Positions 19,541 to 29,034 of a stretch of 64,000 nt of DNA are shown here, piece by piece. Origin of the DNA: Paenibacillus harenae (GTDB lineage Bacteria > Bacillota > Bacilli > Paenibacillales > Paenibacillaceae). Every line of letters starts with the position of its first letter. The stretch's first letter is position 1. Location of the stretch: positions 62,001 through 126,000 of the forward strand of contig NZ_JAUSST010000003.1 in the NCBI RefSeq assembly GCF_030812415.1, written 5' to 3'. The notes under the pieces were generated by a model. The model worked only from the letters and a program-made list of their open reading frames with translations, was not told the DNA's origin and did no database searches. A program made the position numbers and the translations under genes.

Positions 19541-22438
19541 CTAACGAGCGTAAGTATGCTGTGGAGCAAGCATCTCGCGCAGGTAGCGGCCCGTTAAGGA
19601 GTCGCTGCTGGCAGCAACCTGTTCCGGCGTGCCGGAGGCGACGACCGTACCGCCCTTATAGCCCCCGTCTGGCCCCATGTCGATTATATGGTCGGCGATC
19701 TTGATCATATCGAGATGATGCTCGATGATCACGACGGTATGACCGGCATCGACGAGATGGTTTAGGCAGTCGATCAACCGCTGAATGTCCCGCAGATGAA
19801 GACCGGTTGTCGGCTCGTCGAGCACGTATAGATTATGCGCGCCACGCTTCACTTTGCTCAGCTCGGTCGCAAGCTTGATCCGCTGAGCTTCCCCTCCAGA
19901 CAGCGTGGCCGACGACTGGCCGAGCTGCAAATAGCCGAGACCGAGGTCGTTCAGCACGGCCAGCTTGCGTGCGATATAGGGCTGATCGTCGAAGAAGGCG
20001 ACGGCATCCTCGATGCTCATATCGAGGATCTCCGCAATGTTTTTCTCCTTAATGCGTATATCGAGCACGCTCTCGTTGAAGCGAGCGCCCTTGCATACCG
20101 GACAGACCGCTTCGACGTCAGGCATGAATTGCAGCTGCGTCGTTACCGTTCCTTCCCCCTGGCAATGCTCGCAGCGGCCGCCGTTCTTCTGATTGAAGCT
20201 GAAGTCATGCTTGGTAAGCGGACTGCCTTCCGCGCTTGCCGCCTCCGCATACATCTCGCGAATCCGGTCGAAGAAGCCGACGTATGTGGCTGGATTAGAC
20301 CGGGAGCTGCGGCCTATCGGCGATTGATCGATATTGATAATGCCGCTAAGCTGCTCATGCCCTTCCAGCGCGTCATGCTCGCCAGGCACGATGCGGGCGT
20401 CATGGAACATCGCATAGAGCTGTTTGCACATGACCTCGTTAATGAGCGTGCTCTTGCCCGAGCCCGATACGCCGGTAATGCACACCATAACGCCAAGCGG
20501 AATGTCGACGGTAATGTTCCGCAGATTGTTCGCCCGGGCGCCGCGTATGGTCAGCTTCATCTCGCCCGTCTGTCTGCGCTGCGCGGGCACTTCGATTTTG
20601 CGCGCTCCCGTCAGGAACGCGCCGGTAATGGAGTCCGCTTGCGCGCGAAGCTGCTCGGCCTTGCCCTCGGCGATAATGCGGCCCCCGTGCCGGCCCGGTC
20701 CGGGTCCGATCTCGATAATATGGTCGGCGCTGCAGATCGTATCGATGTCATGCTCGACGACGATGATCGTATTGCCGATATCCCGCAGCTTCTTCAGCGT
20801 GTCGATGATGCGCATGCTGTCGCGGGCATGAAGACCGATGCTCGGCTCGTCGAGCACGTACAGCATGCCCATAAGTCCCGAGCTGATCTGCGTCGATAGG
20901 CGAATGCGCTGCGCCTCGCCCCCGGAGATCGAGTCGGAGCGTCTGCCAAGGCTTAAGTAGTCGAGCCCGATATCGAGCAGCAGAACGAGCCGCGACTGAA
21001 TCTCCGCCGTAATCTGTCGGCCGATAACCGCCGTTTCTTCCTTGAACCGCAGATCTTTCAAAAACTCATGCAGCTCTTGCAGCGACATCTGGCATAGCTC
21101 ATGAATATCGGCGCCGCCGACTCTGACATGGAAGCGCTGCGGCTTCAGCTTGCGCCCTTCGCAGTCCGGGCAGGTGTGCTCGATCATGACGCGCTTATAG
21201 AACTCTTCCTCGGCGGGGCTTGCCGCCTTGCGCTTCAAATACAGCTTATACCACCAGTTGACCATATGGACGAGACCGCCGTAGCTCATTAACTTGCCGA
21301 CATGACGGGCTTGGGTTTTGCTAATTTCCTCACCCGGCGTAAAAGGGAATTTCTCCCCTCGGGATCCATAGAAAATAAGGCTGTGAGCCCATTCGGGCAG
21401 CTCCTTCATCGGCGTATCGAGGCTGAAGCCGTAATGCTTCGACAGGCTGTTCAGCATCGCCCAGTTCCATGTCGTCATGTTCGTTCCGAGCAGCTTCGGA
21501 TCAAGCGCGCCCTTGTTAACGCTTTTGTCGGCGTTCTTCACGAGAAACTTGGCGTCCGCGCGCATGAACGTCCCGATGCCGCCGCATGTCCGGCAGGCGC
21601 TGTCCGGATCGTTGAAGGAGAAGTAATTCGGCTGCAGCTCGCCGAGCGTCAGATGATGCTCCGGACAGGCGAAGCCATTGTAGAAGTCATTGGCGTTCAC
21701 ATGCTTGCCTTCAGGCACGCCGGTAATCTCGAAGCGGATGAACCCTTCGCCAACGAGCTTCAGGCTGTTCTCGATCGTCTTGGTCAGCATCTTGAACACG
21801 TTCGGCTGCACGACCACTTTATCGATGACGACTTCAATCTGATGCTCCATTTCCTCGTCCATCGGGATCGGATCTCCCAGACTATGCCTCGTTCCGTCGA
21901 TAATGACCGTACGGAAGCCTTTGGAGCGAATCTCGTCGAATGTCGTTTCATAGTTTTCGCCATAAATCTTATAGACCGGCGCAAGCACCTCCAACTCCGT
22001 ACCCATTGGCAGTTGCTGAATGCGATCGATCATTTGACCGGGTGTCCGGGCCGGTACCTTGCGGTCGCAGAACGGACAGCCGGCATCGCTGGCAGAGGCG
22101 AACAGCAGTCGCAAGAAGTCATAGATATCGGTCATTGTGCCGACTGTGGAACGAGGATTGACAATGCCTTTCTTCTGCTCGATCGCAATGACGGGCGACA
22201 GTCCGAATACGAAGTCGACGTCCGGCTTCTTGAGCTGATTCATCCGGCTCTTCGCGAAGGTAGACAGCGATTCGAGAAATCGCCGTTGTCCTTCTCCGTA
22301 GATGACTTCGAACGCGAGTGACGACTTACCGGAACCGCTTACCCCGGTAATGACCGTCAGCTTGTCGCGCGGAATGTTGACGTCGATATTTTGCAAATTG
22401 TTTTGTCTCGCTCCGCGTACCTCAATAAACTGTTTCAT
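19541..22438 (-). CDS. uvrA: UvrA-family excinuclease subunit A (possible paralogue)
   Basis: 965 residues with two ABC ATPase halves: Walker A TGVSGSGKSSLAF and TGVSGSGKSTLIN, signatures SISGGEAQR and TLSGGEAQR, and zinc motifs CPFC, CRTCGG and CEHCQGEG...CPVCKG. It fits UvrA in length and scans DNA for bulky lesions with UvrB. The segment ESLSTFAKSRMNQLKKPDVD differs from the standard ESLSAYARQFLGQM, so it may be a second, specialised copy. Stop is followed directly by the intergenic repeats. Confidence 0.85.
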   Translation of the reverse strand: MKQFIEVRGARQNNLQNIDVNIPRDKLTVITGVSGSGKSSLAFEVIYGEGQRRFLESLSTFAKSRMNQLKKPDVDFVFGLSPVIAIEQKKGIVNPRSTVGTMTDIYDFLRLLFASASDAGCPFCDRKVPARTPGQMIDRIQQLPMGTELEVLAPVYKIYGENYETTFDEIRSKGFRTVIIDGTRHSLGDPIPMDEEMEHQIEVVIDKVVVQPNVFKMLTKTIENSLKLVGEGFIRFEITGVPEGKHVNANDFYNGFACPEHHLTLGELQPNYFSFNDPDSACRTCGGIGTFMRADAKFLVKNADKSVNKGALDPKLLGTNMTTWNWAMLNSLSKHYGFSLDTPMKELPEWAHSLIFYGSRGEKFPFTPGEEISKTQARHVGKLMSYGGLVHMVNWWYKLYLKRKAASPAEEEFYKRVMIEHTCPDCEGRKLKPQRFHVRVGGADIHELCQMSLQELHEFLKDLRFKEETAVIGRQITAEIQSRLVLLLDIGLDYLSLGRRSDSISGGEAQRIRLSTQISSGLMGMLYVLDEPSIGLHARDSMRIIDTLKKLRDIGNTIIVVEHDIDTICSADHIIEIGPGPGRHGGRIIAEGKAEQLRAQADSITGAFLTGARKIEVPAQRRQTGEMKLTIRGARANNLRNITVDIPLGVMVCITGVSGSGKSTLINEVMCKQLYAMFHDARIVPGEHDALEGHEQLSGIINIDQSPIGRSSRSNPATYVGFFDRIREMYAEAASAEGSPLTKHDFSFNQKNGGRCEHCQGEGTVTTQLQFMPDVEAVCPVCKGARFNESVLDIRIKEKNIAEILDMSIEDAVAFFDDQPYIARKLAVLNDLGLGYLQLGQSSATLSGGEAQRIKLATELSKVKRGAHNLYVLDEPTTGLHLRDIQRLIDCLNHLVDAGHTVVIIEHHLDMIKIADHIIDMGPDGGYKGGTVVASGTPEQVAASSDSLTGRYLREMLAPQHTYAR

Positions 22439-22445
22439 TCTTAGA

Positions 22446-23402
22446 TCACATCCCCCATTGCATGTCTTCTAAATTCTCGAAAAGATAGGCAGGCTCGCTC
22501 AAGCTTACTCGGCTAGCAGGCGTCGCCTTCGTATCCGATTCCAGCTTGGCGATCAAGCCATGTTCGGCCAACCAGTCGCAGCCTGTCGTAATCGCCCCGG
22601 CATCGAGGTCGATGACTAAGCCGAACTTGTGCATAATGTCCGTTGCGGTCCGAACGTCCGCTTCTTCCTTCAAGTAGGCAAGTACAGGAGCGAATAGCCG
22701 CTCGGCACGGTCGTTCATGTACGTGTTAATGCTCTTGAGTGCCGCGTCAACCTTATCCTCGCGGACCTCGGCTACGATCAACCCCGCATACACCGTTCCA
22801 AAAAAGTCCGGGTTGTACGTCAGCGCTTGCTGCACGCATTCGCGCATCGGGATGTCGCCGTTCAGCAGCACTTCGATCTGGGATAGCGTATCGATCATCT
22901 TGATAATCCAGAAAGCGCTATACGTGAAGTCGCGCTTCACGTACTGCCATTTCTCGGCCTTCGCCAGCAGCGATAGAGAGAAGCAGCTAAGCTGAAGCAG
23001 CCGAAGCTGTCTATCGCGTTCCCCGACATAGCGAATTTGCTCGAAGTAAGACTGAATCGACGAATCCTTCGTGAACAACAGCGTGCTTCGCACGAGCATC
23101 GAGTGGCCGAACGAGCCTTGTACGGTCCGCTCCATTTCGCGCTTGAAGTCATTCCTCGTCGTAATACTCGCGTTGATCGGCACGTCGTTCTCCACGAAGG
23201 TCCGGTAGCCGTACTTCAACTTCTGATCATGCACGATCAGCTTCAAATCAATATCGGATTTCTCCCACACCTGGTCGTAAGACAAGCTGCCGAGCAAGAC
23301 GACGGCGATCACTTGATCATCCTGCTTCACCTTGTCGACGAAGGTTTGCAACGCCGACCGGAAGACGGCTGTCATGGCGTCCGCCTGTTTTCTATGGTCC
23401 AT
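22446..23402 (-). CDS. nucleotidyltransferase-fold protein
   Basis: 318 residues. VLLGSLSYDQVWEKSDIDLK is the GSxxxx...SDIDL signature of the polymerase-beta type nucleotidyltransferase fold. The remaining ~230 residues are helical, as in kanamycin-nucleotidyltransferase-like proteins. 7 bases upstream of uvrA and on the same strand, so likely co-transcribed. Substrate unknown; antibiotic adenylylation is possible but not shown. Confidence 0.8.
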   Translation of the reverse strand: MDHRKQADAMTAVFRSALQTFVDKVKQDDQVIAVVLLGSLSYDQVWEKSDIDLKLIVHDQKLKYGYRTFVENDVPINASITTRNDFKREMERTVQGSFGHSMLVRSTLLFTKDSSIQSYFEQIRYVGERDRQLRLLQLSCFSLSLLAKAEKWQYVKRDFTYSAFWIIKMIDTLSQIEVLLNGDIPMRECVQQALTYNPDFFGTVYAGLIVAEVREDKVDAALKSINTYMNDRAERLFAPVLAYLKEEADVRTATDIMHKFGLVIDLDAGAITTGCDWLAEHGLIAKLESDTKATPASRVSLSEPAYLFENLEDMQWGM

Positions 23403-23715
23403 ATATTTACCTCCACCTTATAGATGCCAACGCTTCGAGAATGCTATCATCTAGCTAAGATTATTTTCCAATAAGTTGACTCGCTTGTTTCTTGAATTCG
23501 TTGCAAGAAATGGAAATCCTGTTTTTACTATTGCAAAATGGCAACGGTTACGACGGAGAGACACGAATCATCGTTTCTCCAGTCGAGGATGAGTGGAATT
23601 CCAATAAAAATGCTCTTTTCCAATAACTTTCGCCGATTGTGTCGTTCCCAAAGAATGCCGGACAACTTACAATGAAGGTACTAGCCTTATCGGATTCGAA
23701 AAGGGGGAAGCGAAA
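23403..23715. promoter_or_regulatory. intergenic region with promoter-like and inverted motifs
   Basis: 313 bases without a gene between divergent units. TTCCAATAA occurs three times. TTTCTTG/CAAGAAA forms an inverted pair near 23490-23515. TTCCCA (23645) and TACAAT (23668) with 17-base spacing could be the promoter for the response regulator gene. Confidence 0.35.
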
Positions 23716-25326
23716 ATGCCTTCGGATAAGATGGAAGTGTTGATCGTCGACGACGAGCCGAGGCAGCGGCGGGGACTTGCGGCAATGGTTCGCTCCTTGC
23801 GTCCGGCCTATAAGGTCGGCGAGGCGAAGAACGGCAAGGAAGCGCTCGAATACGCGCGGGGCAGGCAGCTCGATATCGTCTTCACCGATATTCAGATGCC
23901 GATTATGAACGGCCTTGATTTCGCCGCCGAGCTGGGCAAGTCATGCCCGAAAGAACCTAAAATCGTTTTTGTAAGCGTATACCATGAATTCGATTACGCC
24001 CGGAAGGCGATCCGGCTCGGCGCCAAAGATTATTTGGTGAAGCCCGTGAGCTCGGAAAGTCTGGACGGCGTATTGCAGGAGCTGGAGAACCAGCTTATAC
24101 AGGAGAGCTCGGTAATCGCGGAGACGCGGCAGCTGTCGGAGGAGCTCGCCCACACGAAGCCGATCTATCTGGAGCATCTGCTCTTTAAATGGATGACAGG
24201 CGAATTGCAAGCCGCGGAAAAGAAGGAAATCGAGCAGCACTTCGATATCCGAGGACACGGAACGGTGTTAATTCTGGAATCTCATTGCACGCAAGCTTCG
24301 GAAGACAGCCACGAATGGAGGAGCATTCTGAAGCGTGCGGCCGCACAAGCGCTTGGCAAGTGGGCTATGGCGTATATGATCTCGCCTGAGCATGAGCGAA
24401 ACAAGCTGTATACGATCATCCAGTGGAAGCCTGGCGTGCAAAGCGCGGAGGGGCTGAAGCAGCTTCAGCTTGCGCTTGCGGCGCTGGAGAAGGTTCACGA
24501 TAAATCGATTGGCGCGGGTATAGGCCATGAAACGTTCGATCTGGAGAAGGATATGAAGAGCTGTTACGAGAGCGCGGCGACGGCGCTTGAATATTTGTAT
24601 TATTTCCGCGACGGCAGATGGGTGTCCGCGGAGCAGCTTCGCAAAGAGAGGGACAGCTTCCCTTCGGGCAGAAGCGTCGGCGTGAAGGACAACGGTCGAC
24701 TGGAGCAGGCGGTAACGGGGGGGAATGTCGAGCTGTCTATCCAAGAATGCATGGCGATATTGGATAAGCTTGCTGCGGCTAAACCATCTCCGTTCCGCAT
24801 GAAATGCAATGCGATTCAACTGCTGCTCTCGTGCTTAAAGCAAGCCGAGCCTGTGATGGACGATCGCAATTATGCGGCATTAGCCCTGCAGATCGACGAG
24901 CAGCTGCTCCGTACGGATTCGCTTCTTGCAACGAAGGCGACGGCGGCCGGCTTACTGGGCGACATCGTCAATCAGATGAAGAAGGACAAGGGCTCGCGCA
25001 GCGAGCTCATTATGCAGAAGTGCCGCGAATATATCGAGGACAATCTCCATGAAGACCTGGGGCTCGAGGTTGTCGCGCAGCATTTTTTCTATAACGCCTC
25101 CTATTTCAGCATTTTGTTCAAAAACCATTTCGGCATATCGTTCACCGATTTTCTCGTGAAGCAGCGCATGCAGAGGGCGCGCAGTCTGCTGCTTGAATCG
25201 GATAAGCGGGTAGGCGATATCGCCAAGCTGGTCGGTTACAAGGACATTAAGTATTTCAATAAAGTGTTCAAAAAAACGTTCCTCTACTCGCCGGAGGAGT
25301 TCCGCAGAATGTTCGCCACAACTTAA
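23716..25326 (+). CDS. YesN-type response regulator, AraC output domain
   Basis: 536 residues: receiver domain (acid pair Asp12-Asp13, phospho-acceptor Asp58 in FTDIQMP, VKP near 110), a ~300-residue linker, and two AraC-type helix-turn-helices in the last ~100 residues (LGLEVVAQHFFYNASYFSIL, VGDIAKLVGYKDIKYFNKVF). Partner of the histidine kinase 19 bases downstream; pairs of this type switch on neighbouring carbohydrate transporter genes. RBS AAAGGGGGAAG. Confidence 0.95.
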   Translation: MPSDKMEVLIVDDEPRQRRGLAAMVRSLRPAYKVGEAKNGKEALEYARGRQLDIVFTDIQMPIMNGLDFAAELGKSCPKEPKIVFVSVYHEFDYARKAIRLGAKDYLVKPVSSESLDGVLQELENQLIQESSVIAETRQLSEELAHTKPIYLEHLLFKWMTGELQAAEKKEIEQHFDIRGHGTVLILESHCTQASEDSHEWRSILKRAAAQALGKWAMAYMISPEHERNKLYTIIQWKPGVQSAEGLKQLQLALAALEKVHDKSIGAGIGHETFDLEKDMKSCYESAATALEYLYYFRDGRWVSAEQLRKERDSFPSGRSVGVKDNGRLEQAVTGGNVELSIQECMAILDKLAAAKPSPFRMKCNAIQLLLSCLKQAEPVMDDRNYAALALQIDEQLLRTDSLLATKATAAGLLGDIVNQMKKDKGSRSELIMQKCREYIEDNLHEDLGLEVVAQHFFYNASYFSILFKNHFGISFTDFLVKQRMQRARSLLLESDKRVGDIAKLVGYKDIKYFNKVFKKTFLYSPEEFRRMFATT

Positions 25327-25345
25327 GCGCAAATGAGGTCAGCCT

Positions 25346-27190
25346 ATGCTCTTGATGAGAAAGCTTGCAGCTTTGATCGCCAATGCCAAGTTCCGCATTA
25401 AGCTGATCGTTTCTTATTTTCTGCTCGTCAGCGTCATCATTCTTATTCTTGGATTCACGTATTACCGGATTAGCGCCAGCAATATGCTCATGAACGTGAG
25501 GAGCAGTCTCGGCAATGTCGTCCTGAACAACAACCAATTGCTTGACGAGAAGCTGGAAGCGATTCGCGGCAAGAGCGACGTCTTGCCTGTCGATAGCGAG
25601 CTCTATCAGATCATGATCGGGCTGAAAATGTCGGATAACGAATCGTTATTGAAGGCAGACCGCCGTCTGACGGAATTATTGTTTCAATACTTTGGCGGCA
25701 ATGACGATATATACGCCTCGTTCATCGTGACCCGCGATTATACCTTCGGCAACGGGGCAAGGATGTACGTGCCGTCCGCCGGTTTCTTCAATTCGGAGCT
25801 GCATCTGCTCGCGGAGCGTTCCCAGGGCGACCTTGCCTGGATCCCGACGTATGACTTCGCCCGAACGTTCAAGGATCAGCACATGGAGCCGATTTCCTTC
25901 GAATACAGCCAACTCGTATCGGCCGTTAAGGAGCTGAATCTCACTTACATCGATGAGGAGGGGATCTTCCATTCGCTTCCGCCGGGGATGGAGCGGCCGG
26001 TGCTGATGATTAATTTTACGACGGACGACTTCGGCAAGCTGTTCAAGGATTATGCGAGCAAGAACGAGTATCGCAATCTGTCCTACGGCATCGTGAGCGC
26101 GAAGGGTGACATGATCATTCATTCGGAGAGAGAGTTGGAAGCAAGCCGCAAAGCCCCGCTATGGCTCGAGGAGGCATTCAGGCAAGGAGAAGGAAGCTTC
26201 GAGAAAGTGACCGACGGCAAAGAAATGCTCATCAGCTTCGATCGGATGGAGAGCACGGGCTGGATGTCCTACGTCGAAATTCCGGTAGAGGATGCGCTGT
26301 ACGGGCTGAAGTCGCTGCAATCGGTGTCGTTCCTCTTTCTTGCGGTTATGCTGCTCGTATCGGCGTTGCTTGCTTACCTGATGTCCATCTTCATTACGAA
26401 GCCGATCATTCGGATCAAAAAAGCGATGAAGATGGTCGAGCGCGGCAACTTCGATATACGCATACCGGAGAAAGGGCGCGATGAGCTCGGTCAGTTGACC
26501 CGAATGTTCAATCATATGAACGGAAGAATTCAGGCTTTGATCGAAGAGAATTACGCCTCCCGCCTGAGGGAGAAGGAAGCCGAGCTGATGGCGCTAAACC
26601 TTCAGCTTAATCCTCATTTTCTGTACAACACGCTAACGACGATGTATTGGATCGCCGTAGAGAACGGACAACAGGAAATTAGCACGATCATGCGCAATTT
26701 GGCCGAAATGCTGCAGACGTCTACACGGAACAAGAACGAGACATGGCCGCTGCGAACGGATCTCGATTGGCTCGAGAAATACATCTACATTATGGCAAGC
26801 CGGTTCGGGAATCAGTTCAAGGTGAGCTTCGAGGTGGATGACAGCCTGCAGGATATGATGGTGCCGAAGCTGTTCCTGCAGCCGTTCGTCGAGAATGCCA
26901 TCATTCATGGTTTTGCCGAGATGGAGGAAGGTGGACTCATCGTTATCAAAGGCTGGTGCGAGGACGATCAAGTGCTGTTCTCCGTGGAGGATAATGGTGC
27001 GGGTATCGAAAAAGATGCGATGGATCGGATGAAGTCCGGCGAAGGCGGATCGACGGGCATGCCCAATGTAGAAAAGCGAATCAAGCTGCTTTATGGAAAC
27101 AGCCAGGGGATCGACGTCTACTCGCTTGCCGGAAAAGGTACCAAAGTCGTCATACGCATGGGTACGTGGACGGGGGGACAACGGAGATGA
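25346..27190 (+). CDS. YesM-type sensor histidine kinase
   Basis: 614 residues: membrane segments at ~18-40 and ~320-345 bracket an extracellular sensor domain, then HAMP, His_kinase with LQLNPHFLYNTL (phospho-His) and HATPase (VEDNGAGIEKDAMD). Transmits an extracellular, probably sugar-related, signal to the preceding response regulator. Its TGA overlaps the ATG of the next gene. Confidence 0.95.
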   Translation: MLLMRKLAALIANAKFRIKLIVSYFLLVSVIILILGFTYYRISASNMLMNVRSSLGNVVLNNNQLLDEKLEAIRGKSDVLPVDSELYQIMIGLKMSDNESLLKADRRLTELLFQYFGGNDDIYASFIVTRDYTFGNGARMYVPSAGFFNSELHLLAERSQGDLAWIPTYDFARTFKDQHMEPISFEYSQLVSAVKELNLTYIDEEGIFHSLPPGMERPVLMINFTTDDFGKLFKDYASKNEYRNLSYGIVSAKGDMIIHSERELEASRKAPLWLEEAFRQGEGSFEKVTDGKEMLISFDRMESTGWMSYVEIPVEDALYGLKSLQSVSFLFLAVMLLVSALLAYLMSIFITKPIIRIKKAMKMVERGNFDIRIPEKGRDELGQLTRMFNHMNGRIQALIEENYASRLREKEAELMALNLQLNPHFLYNTLTTMYWIAVENGQQEISTIMRNLAEMLQTSTRNKNETWPLRTDLDWLEKYIYIMASRFGNQFKVSFEVDDSLQDMMVPKLFLQPFVENAIIHGFAEMEEGGLIVIKGWCEDDQVLFSVEDNGAGIEKDAMDRMKSGEGGSTGMPNVEKRIKLLYGNSQGIDVYSLAGKGTKVVIRMGTWTGGQRR

Positions 27191-28587
27191 AGGCGATGAG
27201 ATTCAGATTCGTATGGTTGCTGGCGATCTGCGCCATGCTTGGGGCGGCGGGCTGCAGCTTCGGGGCGGGCGGAAATGGCGGCAGCAGGGAGGGCGCTTCG
27301 AATACGGACAACGACCCGTTCACGGTCGACGGCCATGAGCGGGTTACGCTTACCTATGCTTCTTGGGGATCGCCGAACGAGAAGCAGGTGCAGGAGCGGA
27401 TCGTTGCAAAGTTCATGGAGAAGTACCCGTGGATCACGGTGAACTATTTGTTCGTGCCAGGCGATTATGTGAAGCGGTTGACGACGCTGTATGCCGCGAA
27501 CAAAGCGCCGGATGTGTTCGTTATCTATAAGCATTTTGCGCTTCAATGGGCCGAGCAGGGGAAAATATACAATCTTAATGAGTTTCTGAAGCAGGATGAG
27601 GATGTAAATGAAGCGGCCCTCATACCGAATGCGATTATGTATTGGGCTCCGAACAAAATCGCGGGGATTAAGGTAGCGGAAGAAGTATTCGCGCTCTATT
27701 ACAATAAGGAAATGTTCGACGAGGCGGGCGTTGACCTTCCGCCGTCTAGGGCAGAGGAAGCTTGGACGTGGGACGAGTTCGTGCATCATGCCAAGCTTCT
27801 TACGCTCGATGAGGACGGCGATAACGCGCTGTCGCCGAGCTTCAATCCGAACGAGATTAAGCAATACGGGGTCCGCTTCAACAATTGGGCGTGGCATTTG
27901 TTCGTCCCCTCCAATGAGGCGAGCGTCATTGCGCAGGATGGTAGCGGCCTTAATCTGGAAGACCCAGCAGTCATTGATGCCGTGCAGCGATTAGCCGACT
28001 TGATTTATGTTCATCATGTAGCGCCGTCCCCGATTCAGGAGAAAAGCTTGCCTACGCCGGATATCGCGCTTCAGAGCAAGAAGGTGGCAATGGATCTGAA
28101 CGGTCAATGGGTGCAGCTCGATCTAGCGGCTACGGGGATCAAGTACGGAGTCGGCGTGCTGCCAAAGCTGAAGAAGAGCGTGACGGTTCAATTCGGCGAG
28201 CCGCACGTCATGTCCCAGACGACCAAGCATCCGAAGGAGGCATGGCTGTTCTACAAGTGGCTGCTTGACGCGGACAGCGCGATCGATATGCATGCCAGCG
28301 GCCTATGGATGCCGACGATGAAGGATTATTATACGAAGCCGGAGCTGATCGACAAGTGGGCGACCGTCGCTCCCGGCCATGCCGAGGGGTACGAGGATGC
28401 CGTCATGCGGCAGACGCTGGAGAACGGAGTCAACTCGTACGACTACTATGTGAAGAACATTGAGAAGATCAACGGCATCCTGAATCCCGCGCTTGACCAG
28501 ATATGGCTAGGCAAAAAAAGCGTCAAGGATGCGTTCGAAAGCATTATGCCGAAGATTAACGCCGAGTTCAGAGGGACGTATCCTTGA
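27187..28587 (+). CDS. sugar ABC transporter substrate-binding lipoprotein
   Basis: About 466 residues; lipobox LGAAGC (Cys23) and a family 1 solute-binding fold (VTLTYASWGSPNEKQVQERI near the N-terminus). Start at 27187 is chosen by the ATGA overlap with the kinase gene. No permease gene follows directly, so it may feed the importer at 30747-32619 or act as a sensor partner for the kinase, as such linked binding proteins sometimes do. Confidence 0.88.
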   Translation: MKAMRFRFVWLLAICAMLGAAGCSFGAGGNGGSREGASNTDNDPFTVDGHERVTLTYASWGSPNEKQVQERIVAKFMEKYPWITVNYLFVPGDYVKRLTTLYAANKAPDVFVIYKHFALQWAEQGKIYNLNEFLKQDEDVNEAALIPNAIMYWAPNKIAGIKVAEEVFALYYNKEMFDEAGVDLPPSRAEEAWTWDEFVHHAKLLTLDEDGDNALSPSFNPNEIKQYGVRFNNWAWHLFVPSNEASVIAQDGSGLNLEDPAVIDAVQRLADLIYVHHVAPSPIQEKSLPTPDIALQSKKVAMDLNGQWVQLDLAATGIKYGVGVLPKLKKSVTVQFGEPHVMSQTTKHPKEAWLFYKWLLDADSAIDMHASGLWMPTMKDYYTKPELIDKWATVAPGHAEGYEDAVMRQTLENGVNSYDYYVKNIEKINGILNPALDQIWLGKKSVKDAFESIMPKINAEFRGTYP

Positions 28588-28713
28588 GCGGATGTGCGGG
28601 ATAGCGAGATTGGAGGGAGACTGGAGACTGGAACTGGTGCGCTATGAGGGAACTCACTAAATAGGGAGGAGAACCTTACTATTTAGGGCCGTTTTTGGCC
28701 GTCGCGCGAAAGG

Positions 28714-28780
28714 AATGAGGCAAACCTCACTGCTCGTGAACCTAGGTTCATGGCTAGTGAGGTTTGCCTCATTGTTTTTT
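28714..28780 (+). terminator. long hairpin terminator
   Basis: Perfect 18-bp arms (AATGAGGCAAACCTCACT / AGTGAGGTTTGCCTCATT) with a 24-base loop that itself holds a short palindrome (GAACCTAGGTTC), then a T run. Further TGAGG...CCTCA copies follow to 28845, so the area is repeat-rich. Ends the regulator/kinase/binding-protein unit. Confidence 0.8.
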
Positions 28781-28941
28781 ACTAGACCTAGATTTTCCTT
28801 TAATTGTATGAGGAAAGCCTCATAACTAATGAATATAGCCTCATTTCGTCCCTTGCTCCCTCCTCCAACCACCGTCCCCTCCCTTCCAAACCGAATCCAA
28901 TAAAAATCGCCTAATCCAATGATTTTCCGAATTGTTGCTTA

Positions 28942-28955
28942 TGTAAGCGTTTGCT
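28942..28955 (+). promoter_or_regulatory. cre-like site for CcpA
   Basis: TGTAAGCGTTTGCT fits the consensus TGWAARCGYTWNCW at every position and lies 80 bases before the binding-protein gene at 29035. It suggests glucose/CcpA control of the sugar importer operon. Confidence 0.65.
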
Positions 28956-29034
28956 AAGCTAAGGTTGTCAATCGCTGCAGCGTGACGCATGGTTTCTGAA
29001 GGCGGCACAAAACCGAAAAACTGGAGGAACTTCA

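Noticed and set aside
19835..22321. Long + strand ORFs opposite uvrA
   Set aside because: Antisense frames in a GC-rich gene; no RBS or domain content.
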